Positions 9,934 through 21,595 of a DNA stretch of 64,000 nucleotides are shown here, piece by piece. The DNA comes from Basidiobolus meristosporus CBS 931.73. Its lineage: Eukaryota; Basidiobolomycota; Basidiobolomycetes; Basidiobolales; Basidiobolaceae. How positions within the stretch are numbered: position 1 is the first letter of the stretch; the number at the start of each line of letters is the position of its first letter. The position numbers were made by a program, and so were the translations under genes. Below the pieces are notes generated by a model. That model ran no database searches. It was given only the letters and a program-made list of their open reading frames with translations, and was not told where the DNA came from. The DNA is taken from contig MCFE01000159.1 of the NCBI GenBank assembly GCA_002104905.1, positions 85,593-149,592 on the forward strand, given 5' to 3'.

Positions 9934-10696
9934 AATGCCAGAGGATGAGTAGTTGATTCGAGGGGCTACTTCCTCCATGCTCGATTATATAGGTAGATCT
10001 CTCGCCATTCAAAGCATTTGCTGTACTCAGAATTCTCCTCTTGCGATAGCACGTTGTAGCGGAAGGGCAGAAGCTTGATCGAACGTGAAGACGAATTCGC
10101 GCGCGATTAATTAAACAGTGGAAAGCTATTCGTTGGCAATTGAGTCGCTTGCCAATAATCAGGGAGAGAACAGGGGGCAAAAATTCAATTCTCTGGTGCT
10201 GATCCCAATTGACTAACCAAGATACGTTAATTCACTTGGCATCTTTCCAATTATCACTTCATGAGTTCAGTGGTAAGGATGTCGCCAAATTCATAGCAAG
10301 TATATTAGTGGCACAAACACCTCCAATTTTAGCAACGCCTTGCCATTGACATGAATCTTACCTGACATGCGCATCCAAGGTAATTGGTTGGCCTAGAGAT
10401 CGAGATCTTGTTTGTTCACGTCCTTGGTAGCGAGTTGTTAACATCCATATTAGTTTCAAATTGGGTGTCTGGATGATAACTGCACTCAATGGCTAGTGGA
10501 TCCCCATAAAACATGTAAATGTATGCAATGATATTTTATTAGCTACCGGGTTCATCCATCTGCCAGGCGTGGATGTGGAAGTTATTTGTACATTTAAAGT
10601 TGATACAATTTGGTAACGGGTGTAGATAGGGACCTTGAAGTGCAGTGAAAATGTCGCTAGCTTGGCAACTGACGTGTCTTGGGGATGTGCGAGACA
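9934..10696. other. intergenic, lyase promoter
   Basis: 763 bases with the lyase TATA box near one end. No gene is recognised. Confidence 0.5.
9984..9991 (-). promoter_or_regulatory. TATA box of PL14-like lyase gene
   Basis: TATATAAT on the minus strand, about 50 bases before the ATG at 9933. It is consistent with a short leader and supports the chosen start. Confidence 0.5.
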
Positions 10697-11692
10697 TTAG
10701 ACCAAGTCCTGGGCCTCTTCACCCTTTTTTGAGCTACCTCCTGGTATCCCCTTTGACGATGAGTTCCAACTCCAGAAGGGAATGTCATGAACGCGATTCC
10801 TTGAGTTCTCTTGTCTGCTGCTGCCCTGGGAACTGTGGCTAGCTGAGTCCTCGATGAGCCTGTAATGGTAGATAGTCATTTGCTCGACGCACAGCTTTGA
10901 TTCAATGGCCCCTAAAACTACAATTAGATCTCACAAAGTAAACAGGACAAGACTGGGAATTACTTTACATTTCGTCTGAAGCAACACTTCCGGATTTAAG
11001 CCTAATGTCGTGTTCTGTACCACCATGGTCATCAAGGTTATGGTGAATAGGTTTGACAGCATCGTATAACCGGCACCCTCATCTCGAATAAGGCTTCCAA
11101 ACTTGTAAGATTTGCGGCTTAGTAGACGCACCAATACACCTATCCACCAAACAAATAATACGGCATTCATGTATATTTCTGTTTCCAGCAAGAATGGCAT
11201 GGAGATTCCACCTGGGAGTGCTACGCATTCTCTGAATGTTCCAACCTTGGCATCCAGACCGAAGACGTACATGAGTGCGCTGATGAGCTTGGTAATATGA
11301 AAGCTGACCATGATGAACAGAAATACGTAACGCAATGGGGTTACTCTGTAGCATCTTATCACAAAAATTCCCATCACCAAGGCTGTGGAGATGTAGTAGA
11401 AGACGCCGTTGTAGTATCCCTTGAAATGACAATCCGTTACGAAAAAGTAGTCGGATACACGACACAGATGGCATGAAACTCCGCTGCACGTCTCCACCAC
11501 ATTCATAATGAACAGATAGTTGCTGGGATGCTTGGTGTACATCCGAAAAGCTCGATATGCGTTGCTAATGTGCACAATCAGCGTAGCAGAAAAGATCAGC
11601 ATTGCCATGTTCATCGTGTTGTACCATGTGGTATCAAATGTAACCATATCCCCAGCATTTAGCTGATGTGTGCCGGCATCGGTTGTATTCAT
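10697..11692 (-). CDS. polytopic membrane protein, seven-TM-like
   Basis: Two exons, 10969-11692 and 10697-10917, joined across a 51-bp intron (GTAAAG...TTGTAG), giving 314 residues. The ATG at 11692 is used because the longer frame starts with TTG. Hydrophobic segments appear around residues 25-48, 60-80, 95-118, 125-150, 165-195 and 205-235, so six or seven TM helices are likely. An extracellular-looking N terminus precedes them and a ~75-residue hydrophilic Ser/Arg/Lys-rich tail follows. The layout resembles fungal GPCR-like proteins, but I see no diagnostic motif. The first loops carry several Cys that could pair. The function is unknown and receptor activity is only inference. Confidence 0.7.
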
Positions 11693-13639
11693 CTTACTAC
11701 AGCTGGATGGCAAGACTTGCGGTTGTTAGACGGTGATTTCAGAACGAAAATCAGAACAGTGACCTGTTCAAGCAATTCTTCGAGTTACTTGGAACGTGGT
11801 TGATGATATTAAAATTAATTAGCGATTATGGTTTGTGGAAGTTGGATGCGGTCGGGAGTTGAGCTTGAGCAAGGAAAGGGCAGGTCTATTTAAGCAGCTT
11901 CATGCACGATACACATCCGAGTCTGATCCAGCCGATGGGGCTCGACAGAAGCAAGACAAAGTTCTAGGGGTCTCGTATTTCCAACCAAGTACAACAAGAG
12001 TAAGTAGTGTCAGTGGTTACCGAAAAGACTTTCAGTGCTTGGATGTCTTAGCCAGATAAAACCAACAGATCCAACCAACAATACGATCTACAAAGCGTAG
12101 AACAAAGTATACCGATCCTCGAACTAAATTTGGTATATTTACGTCAAGTAGTCTTGCTGCACATTGTGCAGATGAGATTTACCGCCAAACCTTCCAACCA
12201 GTTACAGTTGTTCCTTGAGCAAATGTTACTTCATCAATGGACTCTCGTTCCACGACCACAATCAAAGTTCGATCGTCTGCAATGGAAAGCTCCCCTGGTC
12301 TTAGGGTCAAGCAACTAACCATACGAATTCCGGATGCCCCTTTACCTTTCCGTCACTTGATTGACAATACGCCATATCCAATCTCTCTGTGGCTGATTGG
12401 ATTTTAGGAAATAGTACGTACCTCAGCTTGTGATCAAACCTGTGTGAAACTTTGTGCTTGCCCATTTCACACAGTATCAACAAAAAGTGTCTATTCAGCA
12501 TGCGTATTGCCCGAACTCTGACTGATGGGCAGTTCTCCTAGAGACGGGCTCTGAACACATCAGACTCGATCCTACGTAACACCACCAAAGACTGCTACGG
12601 GAAGGTCTCCACCGTGCTGATTAATCCGCTTTAACAACCAATCCTGGTCCTAGGGAAATGGATGATTGGCTCCACATGCCCGCATGCTCCAATAATGGTC
12701 AAGAATAGCTGTCGCAATAGTGCAACTCGATTGAAGGAGGACGGGTGTCTGCCCACATTGCCTGTCTCCCAACAACAGGCATATCTTCGCTCGTCAGAGC
12801 ACCTCACCAAGTTGCCAATGATCGAGAGCCTTCTGCCCTTTGGCGTGGCATAGATGACAGACAACCAGTAGTAATAACGACCTCATAATCCCACAGGGGA
12901 CCCTATGTCCAGTTCTAAAACCTTGCGAATTGTTGTACAGAGTCTTACTCTGGTTGACTGATCAAGGTGGAATGAGCAGAGTGCATGCCTTTGCCGATGT
13001 ATTTGGATGCATCTGGACGCAGCTCTAAGGAACCTTTGTAGGAATGCGGCTATTAGTTTCAATCTGAATCCCAGTGAGAACTCTTCAGAGGTTTCTCTGA
13101 GGAACTATAACCTTGCATTGAATCGGGCATTTTGCGGCGAGGTTACACGAATCCCCGAATAGAGAGCCATTACTGATGAAATACCAGGCATAGGCTATTG
13201 CTCTTTGTATGCGTCAACTTCACGAATAGGAGGCCTGGATATCAAGAAATAATTCGACGTTCGTGCAACCGGAATTCTAGTCCTTCCAAATTGGTGTGAT
13301 CTCCAGCTTGGAGTCCCCTTTTACAATAACGACCGATTGATTCGGTTGATGGACACTTACATTAGGTCCCTTGTTACGCTTAATTTTCCTAGCGATGCAC
13401 ATTGGTCATGAAAATTGATGAGTTGCCTGGTATGGTATCCTCATCTTCATTCCACTCTTTAGCATTATCGTTTATCCTATTCCTCCTTTCTCTTAGAGTC
13501 ACCCAGTGTGATTGAGCCTTATATTTCTACCTCAACAACTCTTTCTTTGTAACATACCTGACACATCTCTATAGCCTTCCCTATATTGTTCTAGTGGGAC
13601 AAACCAGCACTGCATCTCCTACATGAATCTTAGCTAATA
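11693..13639. other. gene-poor region
   Basis: About 1.9 kb with only short unrelated frames (none over ~80 codons), containing the promoters of the membrane protein and of the SH3 gene. No tRNA-like B box or conserved coding signal was found. Confidence 0.45.
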
Positions 13640-16600
13640 ATGAAGCAGCCAATCCAACCCCTAACCATTAATACAGAACGGGATGACCGTTCTACGATTG
13701 GAAGTGCTGGACACTCCCCATATGATGCTCAAAGCGACTGCATCATGTCTCCTGAAACTCCAGATGAAAACATTGATTTTAATTTAGTCTACGCTTTATT
13801 TGCTTTTGAAGCCTCAGTTGAGGGCCAAGCAAATGTAATCCAAGGAGAATCACTGATGCTTCTGGATGATAGCAATTCCTATTGGTGGCTGATTCGAGTA
13901 TTGCGAGACAACAGTGTGGGCTACCTTCCGGCGGAGAATATAGAGGTCAGAAATCATGCCTTGATATACGCGCACTCTCACGTTTCAATGTTGAGAAAGT
14001 TGCGGAAGGCAGTCATACCCCGGAGCCTATACTAAACAAATTCTCTAGACACCCTACGAGAGATTGGCTCGTTTGAATAGACATCGTAATCAAAAGGTAG
14101 CGCGGGGATTCTATGAGGTCAATCCCGTACTTGATACTAACTGTCCCTTTCGATGAAAAAGCTTGTTACACTGGATTCCGACCTGATTGAGGCAAACAGT
14201 AGCCGTCTGGCCTTGCGCCCTCCAAACAACAAAAACGTATCATTTCAGACGCCGTTTATGCCAGAGATATTAGGCGATTCGGACGACGATTATTATACCG
14301 ACGATGAGGATGATGACAGTAGCAGGGAAGGTAATAATAAGAAAAGCCATCTTTTCAAAAAATTCTTTGGAGGTAATTCAAAGAAGCAAAAGGCGACTTC
14401 TCAAATATCAAATCAAATAGATTCCCCAAGGAATACCACAGTTACCTCTGATGTTAACTCCTCTTTCTACCATCTAGATCAGGTTAGTTGCTTGTTTAGC
14501 AATCCCTTGTGTGCCTCGCTTTATTAATGTTGTGTATATTATGTGTTTTACGAACAAGGTCCAGAAGTTATCGTCAGTCGATATTTCCATGTCTTCAAAC
14601 CCAGAGGCAGTAGAAATTCTTACCGTTCATACGGGAAATATCGATCTCAGTGCTTCCTGGAAGCCAGTGACAACGAGCAATCAAACGGTGATTCTGGATA
14701 TGATAGAGGAGGCTTTGGAGATGTTTAGCCTGGAAGAATGCACCTCGTCAAACTACTATGTGGTTGTATACGATTCAGAAGAGCAAGGTACTTTCCAGTA
14801 TAGTTGTTAGTCGTTGAGTGGCGTTCTAAATGCTTCCCCCCTGTATCGACCCATCTTAGCCGTCTATCGGTTGGACGATTACGATGACCCAACCGAAGTA
14901 ATTGAATGCATTCACGAGGGAACCTTTCAGGTGCCGACGAAAAACAGAATCCAGGACACTCTTTATATGTACCTCTCCAGCCACCTTACCACCACTGCTA
15001 GCTTGCCCAATGCTACCAACAGCACTAGTAGAGCCCATCCACTGACCTTTTATCTGAACCGCAAGCTTCGCACAGTCCGAAAAGACGAAGATATCGTTCT
15101 CAGATTTCCTATACAAATGATCGCTCTTCAAGAAAGCGGACAAAGTCAGAACAGGATGTGTATCATCAAAGCCAAACCTTCCACCATGGTTGTGGACTTT
15201 CTAAGATTGGCATTAAGTGAGCTAGATATTAGTGTCGACGAAGCTACTCAGTTGAGTAGTGAATATCAAGTATCGCTGAGTACATCAGATTTCGGTAATA
15301 ATGCAAAGCTCATGCCACTCTTCAGGTTGCTCTAGTCAGTCCATTTCTAACTAGTTTTTTCCCTCTGTGAAGAGCGTCCACTGCCCTTTGATAGTACTTT
15401 GACTACCGTTTTCCAAGTGATCCTAGGTTCGGATGTGGATCACGACAATGAGGATATCCTGTTTGTCGTCCGTAAGAACTTCTCCCCCAAAGTCAGCCCG
15501 CTTTCACTGATTGGTGAGAATATCGTGACCTCTCAAACCCTGATAGATTATAAGCAGCACACAGTGCCTGTGATTGAAGAGACCTACGACAGCGACTCGG
15601 AAGAAGTGGAAAGCTTCATGGAAGACCTCGAGGCCGTGAATGGGTCAAAGTTGAGCGTCCATCAAATGAGTATCCGACTTTCCATCGTCGAAAATGACAA
15701 GGATGATATTAGCGAAGTGCTTGATGATGTGATTAACGACTACAATGACAATGAGGAGGAGGGTGATGATGGTGATGATGAGCCTAGCGCACAGACAGAA
15801 AAGCCTACGAGCAGCCATTCAAAGGAAGACAACTCGACAGTCCCACAACACCCAGGCACCAACGAAAATGCCTCTCCCCATCCCAGGCCGAATGAGCTAG
15901 CAGAGATTATTTCGGAGCACGTGGATATTACTCCAGAATCCACAAAGATGCAGACATCCATGATTACTGGTGCTGAGGAGCCAACGAAGGAAGTGGTCAC
16001 TAGACGAATGGGAAGCCATGAAGATATTCGTCCAACTTCTATGGAAATAAAGACACGCGCCATAGTCAGCTCAGTATTGCGAAGAATAGCTCCGCCCCCG
16101 AATTCACCGCCACCCCCCAACTTGATTGCGCGCCGGAAGAACTCTAGCCCACAAATTCCCATCAACGATGCCAACAAGGCTGCTGTTCAAGAGGACACCG
16201 ATGAACAAATCATTGCTGATCTAATCATCAATACGCAGCTTATTAAGACTGTTTGCAGTGAGGAGATGGCTGAAGATGTTCCATTGGCAGACCTGCACGG
16301 CCACCAAATCATGGACAAGCACAGCTACTTCACAAGCTCGGAGTCCCTCATCGAAGCGGTTGGCCTAGCAACCCAGGAAGAAGTCACAAAGAACCCTCCT
16401 GTAGATCAACCCATGGAGAAGCAAAACGCGATTTTAGACATCTCACCTCGCGCGGACAATAGCCAGCCGCAAAACGAACAGCATGCGGATGGTGGGGCAG
16501 CTTTAGCTCAAGCTGCCGATACGAAATCATCTAATATTACGGTCGAGATTGTGCACGACAGCAAGCCCAGGCAAAGCTCGGGAGATTCACCCATTGCTTA

Positions 16601-17378
16601 TCTGGAAGAATATCTTGGTACAATGAGGAGTCAATCAGTGAGGCGTAAGAACAAAGATGATAAAAAGGTCGTGAAATTGGAGGAGATCCTGGGGAGAACA
16701 GCACCTTCCAGGCTAGTTGCTGGGAAAGCTGCTGAGTCGGATAGTATGCAGAATAACTCCACCCAGCAAACACCGGCAAGCTCTTCTCAAAACACACAGT
16801 CTTTAGTCCCTGCGCCATCGCAACCCACCAACAACCATAAAGAATTGCGGCAGTCGCCAGACGCTCCTCGGCCTGACTCCGCATCATCCAACGCCGAAGG
16901 ATCCGTAGCGACAGACTCCTCTGGCCTTAACTCCCAAGCATGTAAATTATTGCCGCTCTACAACATCCAGCAGACAAACGACTCTGGAGTTGCCCTATTT
17001 TACAATGATGATGAAATCAACAACCTAATACTACTGGTCAGAGGAGCGGTTCGTTTCGATTATGACCATGGCGAAGCCGATGGCTCACTGGATCCTAGGG
17101 AGTTTGATCAAGGAGAAAGCATTAACCAAGAAGTTCGAAACATATTTGCCTCGACTGAAGAACATTTGCGGGAAATTGAGCAGGTATTCAATAACAGCAA
17201 TAGTGCGTCAATTTACTCAATATTCGACGTTGTTAATATGCTATTTATGGTAGGAACTCGACCAAGTAATGACCGCAATTGTCAATGTCTTCTGAGTAGC
17301 CAGACAGATTATCCAAGTACAAATACACCATCTTTATTCCGATTAACCCTATTCGAAGTTTACCTCCATGATACATGA
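13640..17378 (+). CDS. SH3 and Ras-association domain scaffold protein
   Basis: Six inferred exons: 13640-13945, 14049-14096, 14162-14482, 14559-14787, 14860-15294, 15373-17378 (about 1114 residues). The SH3 domain lies at about residues 48-102 (VYALFAFEA...GESLMLLDDSNSYWWLIRVL...VGYLPAENIE). It is followed by TPYERLARLNRHRNQK, a signature seen after the SH3 domain of fungal Bud14/Tea4-like polarity proteins. An acidic patch (about 158-173) precedes a basic one. A Ras-association-like fold follows (about 235-300 and beyond). The rest is disordered and acidic/Ser/Pro-rich, with a PPPNSPPPPN segment. A role in cell polarity or Ras/Rho signalling is inferred. Intron 2 has a perfect TACTAAC branch site. 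The 3' site of intron 3 and both ends of intron 5 are less certain. A GT at about 17251 could begin a further intron, so the C terminus is provisional. Confidence 0.75.
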
Positions 17379-18095
17379 ATAATTTTATGTCGTAGAATAC
17401 CGCAATACATTATGTAAAATTTGTGAACTATTTTGGAACCGCTGGCTATGCCTAACATCCTATTGCCATAATAAATACGAGTCAATTTACACCTACGAAT
17501 CATCGAAGCGGCAGCCTTTGTATCATTGGCCACCACTAGCCAAAATAGGCAGCTGCCTTTCAAAGGACTTGTCCATTATTAAGCAGCGCTTTCAGCCTAC
17601 GACCTGGAACCCTCCATCCTACCTCAATATGGGCAGGCGACAGAAGGTTGTTCACAGCATCAGGGCTTGTGATATGGCTACCAGTCGGAATGGGTGCTCG
17701 AATAGAGGCTCCATATAAGCAATACAGTATAGGTATCATATAGGAGCAAGCGTGAAGTTTCCTGTGAAATCGGTGATAATTAGGAACGGATTGCGGCTTT
17801 ACTGCGTTCCTTTGGGATGGAGAGAGGATTCGACAAGGCCGCAGCATTCCTCAAAATTCACATCTAACAAGAGCGATGTGAAAATCCAGGCGGCCTTTCC
17901 TGCCAGTTTACGCAAGTGAGTGCGGCGGATTGATCAACTGCGGTATAAAGATAAAGGATATTTTATGTTCAGGCCGATATGCGTTCTTCTTGCTCTTGTT
18001 TTTCGCAATTGGATTGCTCTTGCTCACTGCTTTCCCAACTGGCAATCCTCAGTCCAGAGTAATACTATTAGTCTTTCCTACATCCATCGCTCCCT
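17379..18095. other. intergenic, cyclin promoter
   Basis: 717 bases with no supported gene. A hydrophobic short frame near 17930 overlaps the cyclin upstream region and is not credited. Confidence 0.45.
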
Positions 18096-18914
18096 ATGTA
18101 TTCCACCAACTCCACCGACCCTACTACCAGAAAGTATCCCGAGTGTGAAGCCCGGGGGGACTTATCAAGGAGGGTCGTTACAAAGGCTCGCCATAGTAAA
18201 CGTAAATTCGTGGAAAACTTGGTTGGTAAGATAATAAAGCATTTGGCAGTAGACAGTACGCCGGCCTTCCTTGTATTCGTGGTAGATATTAACCGATTTC
18301 TCCGCATCGTAGACGTATCCGCCATTGTCATCGAGTCTCTTTGGACATGCTCGCCAAGCTCCAACTCCTCCACCCAGATATTAGGGCTGAGGGGATTTAT
18401 CCGAGAAACGCTCAAACGGTCGAAAACCACATTCTCCACTCTTCTCACTGCCCTCATTTACGTTCTACGAATCAAAGAGTACATCCCCCGGACAGACAAC
18501 GTTGTTAGCAGCGAAACTGCGTCGGGCTCACTGTTGGGTAAACCGCTTGGTGCTGTTCCTGACGAGATAGATGCCCAGTCTTTTATGCTGGTCAGATGCG
18601 GAAGAAGAATGTTCTTGGCTGCACTCATTCTAGCTTCGAAGTTTCTGGTTGATCAGAGTTGCTCGATCCGTGGCTGGGCAAGGATCACGGGGCTCGCGGT
18701 CTCGGAGATCGCGGCTTGTGAGCTGACACTTCTTCATTTGCTCGACCACCGCCTCTTCGTATCTTGTGCAGTATTCTCACGGTGGTCCACCTTGCTCTTC
18801 GACCAACACCGAGTCCCTAGCCAGACCCAGGGCGGTGAGGTTGGCGAGGGCAAGACCCCTGCCCACCAGGCGTTGCCTCTATCTACACCTACGGTTTTAT
18901 TCGGCCAACACTAG
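18096..18914 (+). CDS. Pcl/Pho80-type cyclin
   Basis: Intronless 272-residue protein. The cyclin box runs from about residue 85 to 230: FIRETLKRSKTTFSTLLTALIYVLRIK, then CGRRMFLAALILASKFLVDQS, RGWARITGLAVSEIAACELTLLHLLDHRLFV. The RRMFLAALILASKF helix and the AWSKI/SGL-like segment are typical of the Pcl1/2-Pas1 branch of Pho80 cyclins. These partner a Pho85-type CDK in G1/S control and polarity. The N-terminal ~80 residues are basic and not conserved in appearance, so an upstream exon cannot be excluded. The start is the first ATG of the frame. Confidence 0.8.
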   Translation: MYSTNSTDPTTRKYPECEARGDLSRRVVTKARHSKRKFVENLVGKIIKHLAVDSTPAFLVFVVDINRFLRIVDVSAIVIESLWTCSPSSNSSTQILGLRGFIRETLKRSKTTFSTLLTALIYVLRIKEYIPRTDNVVSSETASGSLLGKPLGAVPDEIDAQSFMLVRCGRRMFLAALILASKFLVDQSCSIRGWARITGLAVSEIAACELTLLHLLDHRLFVSCAVFSRWSTLLFDQHRVPSQTQGGEVGEGKTPAHQALPLSTPTVLFGQH

Positions 18915-19918
18915 CATCCCCCGGGGTCTCGAAGTCCAATCGAGCGCCCGTGAGCCCCATAATATTCAGTCAGGCAAAGTTTGAGAATAGGTTTCGTTGT
19001 AACTGCTCACCCAGTAAACAATTCACTTTTCTTTTTTCTGGCATCCAACTTGGGCCACACCAATTATGTACAACTACTTTGAATATACGCAAATCATTCT
19101 GCAACTGTTGATTCGAATCCATGGATCACCGGATTCCATTTTCGTTGCCACATTCCTATTCAACAGCATCCAATCGGGTGGCACTTCGCCCAAAGAAAGA
19201 ACATTCAGCAAGGAGTAAACTATGATCAAGGGATTCTTGTTGCACGACCCTAAGTGTGGAGTTTGGAAAGCAGGCGCAAATAGCCTGATTGCAAGCCAAC
19301 CAGATTTGTCGCCATGACAAGCTCAAGCGTTGTGCGCATAACGAGACCCATATGGGAGGTTTGAATTCCCGGTGTTCGCTGCGGCTGATCCAGGGCTGTA
19401 TGGGGGGTTGGTCACCTTGTCTCATTCGGGTTAGGGACGAATGCACTGTCATGGTGTGCCCTAGTTACTCAGCATCCACTAACTAAGTATCCGGAAATCT
19501 GGCAAGATCGTAGAAACGTTCTAAACATTGTGCTTGGTTCAGGCTACTGGAGATCTGACTTCCAATAGATTGGATCAGGATCCTTGCCATGGCCAGAGGG
19601 ATGAGTCAGCAGGAAGTGTTCAACAATCTCGAGCCAAGTGCTGATTTGTAATCACCGGTCTAGTCTCCACATGCACAAACAATCAAGAAAGGTTTGGGCT
19701 TCGTTGCAGGCATATCTGGCCAAAACAGGTCGATAAGGTTCTCACGTTTAGGAGATCTGACTGTCTCCACAATAAATTCATCACGAGAGACAGCTATAAA
19801 TATACCACGTCCATGGCTTATTTGGAGTAGCTAAACAGTAATACAAGTAGTGGTGCCCAAACCATCATCTGCCTCCTCGATCAATCCTCTATCAACTGTA
19901 TTTCCGCACCAGAAAAAA
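18915..19918. other. intergenic
   Basis: About 1 kb between the cyclin and the MOSC gene. Short frames on both strands (19156-19486) overlap each other and look non-coding. Nothing else is seen. Confidence 0.45.
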
Positions 19919-21125
19919 ATGACAAACTGCGTAGTCACCGGTATACATATTTACCCCGTCAAATCCTGCAAAGGGATCTCGGTAGACGGCGCGACCATCA
20001 GTCGCAGTAAGTTGTTCACTCCGCCGATGCAACTTCGTATTAGACCTTTTCGCTGATCCTTTTACCAAACCAGCTGGCCTGCTTCACGACCGTTTCTGGA
20101 TGATCATTGATGAGAAGGACAAGTTTGTGACCATCAGAGAGCAACCCAAGGTGTGTGTGTTCTCGTTGCGGCTCGCAGTTACTTCCCCTTACTAACCCTG
20201 ACCCATGCAGCTTGCCTTGGTGAACGTCGAGATTGTCCTTAACTCAGAGACTTCCGAAAAGGACCACTTGAAGCTCTCTGCTCCCGGGATGGAGCACACT
20301 GTAGAGTTGCCGCTCCAACCAGAGTATGTTTCCCACCATTCTCTCGAGTTCTTTGCTGCTTTCTCATCCCTTCTTCGTACCTTGAAGGCCGGAGGTCTAC
20401 GCTACTCCGGAGATCAAGACTGCCGTATTCAAAGACACGGTCTTTGTTCATGTGGCCAGCAAGGAAGCTTCTCAATGGGTATCGGATTATCTCGGCGTCC
20501 CCGTTCGAGTAGTAGTCAAGAGCCGCGTTGTTCGTGCGGTGACCGAGTTTATGCCCCCCAAAGAGGAGTTCGAATACGAACCAGAGGTATGTCTCGTTCA
20601 TATCCCTCCGGAGCCATTGGGCTCAGCCCGCGTCGCATAGTTGATTTACACCCCTTCGAATACAGACCGCATTCGCCGACGAGTATCCTATCAACATGGT
20701 ATCCGAGGAATCCCTAGAGGACTTAAATACCCGTCTCGAGGTCCCCGTGCAGATCCGTAACTTCCGACCCAACATTGTGATCCGCGGATGTGCCAGCTAC
20801 GAAGAGGATTCCTGGAAACGGATCACCATCGGGGAGAAGGAGTTCTTCGTGGTCTGCCCGGTTGCCAGATGCCAAATGCCCAACACGGATTTTGACAAAG
20901 GGGAGCGCACCAGTCTTCAGCCCCTAAAGACCCTAATGAAATACCGTCGTGTGTTCGAGAAGAAACCTTACCACGCGTGTTTCAGCGTGAGTCTTGCGCC
21001 GGTCAAACTTGGTACGTTCCCAACTCTTCATTCCCATATCCATCCCACCAACTGACCCGGTTTCCCTTTCTGTAGGCGGTGAGATTCGTGTAGGTGATGT
21101 GGTGAAGGTATTGGAGACTAAATAG
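19919..21125 (+). CDS. MOSC-domain protein (mARC/YcbX-like)
   Basis: Six exons: 19919-20006, 20074-20150, 20211-20323, 20388-20586, 20666-21011, 21076-21125, giving 290 residues. The N-terminal MOSC_N barrel starts with IHIYPVKSCKGISVDGA and LLHDRFWMIIDE. The C-terminal MOSC domain contains EESLEDLN, NFRPNIVIRG and CPVARCQMPNTDFDKGER, and ends in GEIRVGDVVKVLE. This family binds the molybdenum cofactor and uses a conserved Cys as ligand, as in mitochondrial amidoxime-reducing component, which reduces N-hydroxylated compounds. The Cys of the ARCQMP segment is the likely ligand. There is no obvious mitochondrial presequence or TM anchor, so a cytosolic role is possible. Introns are 60-79 bp. 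The start at 19919 replaces a longer GTG-initiated frame. Confidence 0.88.
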
Positions 21126-21595
21126 ACCTTACTCCAGTATCAGTTGCCAGCCCTATTCTTTCTTTACCACAGATGGTCACGTCTCCTTCGATGCTTCCTG
21201 ATGTTTGGCACCAGCTCAATTGGTTTTTGTATCTGGCCAATGTGTCTGAGCAATCATTCTAATGGATACTAATATATCAACTAAATAAATATTTGCTATT
21301 TTGCCTGTCATGCGTGGATACTGCCACTGAGATAGCGATCTAGTCGTTCCTGGAACATGCCATAGGGGGCTGGTTGATGGTGGATATACTCGGGACATCT
21401 TTATTGTGTGTGGGTCGGTGGAGGGAGGGGTAAATGGCTTAACAGAAGGGTGGGACTCGAGTTTCAGGCGAGGACGATGGTGGTTATAAGTATACGGGGA
21501 TGTTTAACCTCTGTTGAGGGAGGGAGGGGAGAATTGTCAATGGGATCAGCAGTTCCGAAAATCCAGTCCGGATGCGTCGATGGGTTCCGCGTGGC
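21126..21595. other. convergent intergenic spacer
   Basis: 470 bases between the ends of the MOSC (+) and RasGEF (-) genes, with G-rich purine runs near 21420-21530. No gene is seen. Confidence 0.5.

Noticed and set aside
15740-16177. 145-codon minus-strand frame
   Set aside because: Antisense to the acidic, Asp/Glu-rich disordered region of the SH3/RA gene; Ser-rich by complementarity.
18068-18457. 129-codon minus-strand frame
   Set aside because: Antisense to the cyclin, which has clear family motifs.
19095-19130. tRNA-like B box (GATTCGAATCC)
   Set aside because: No T-arm stem can be formed, and no matching acceptor or anticodon arm is visible.
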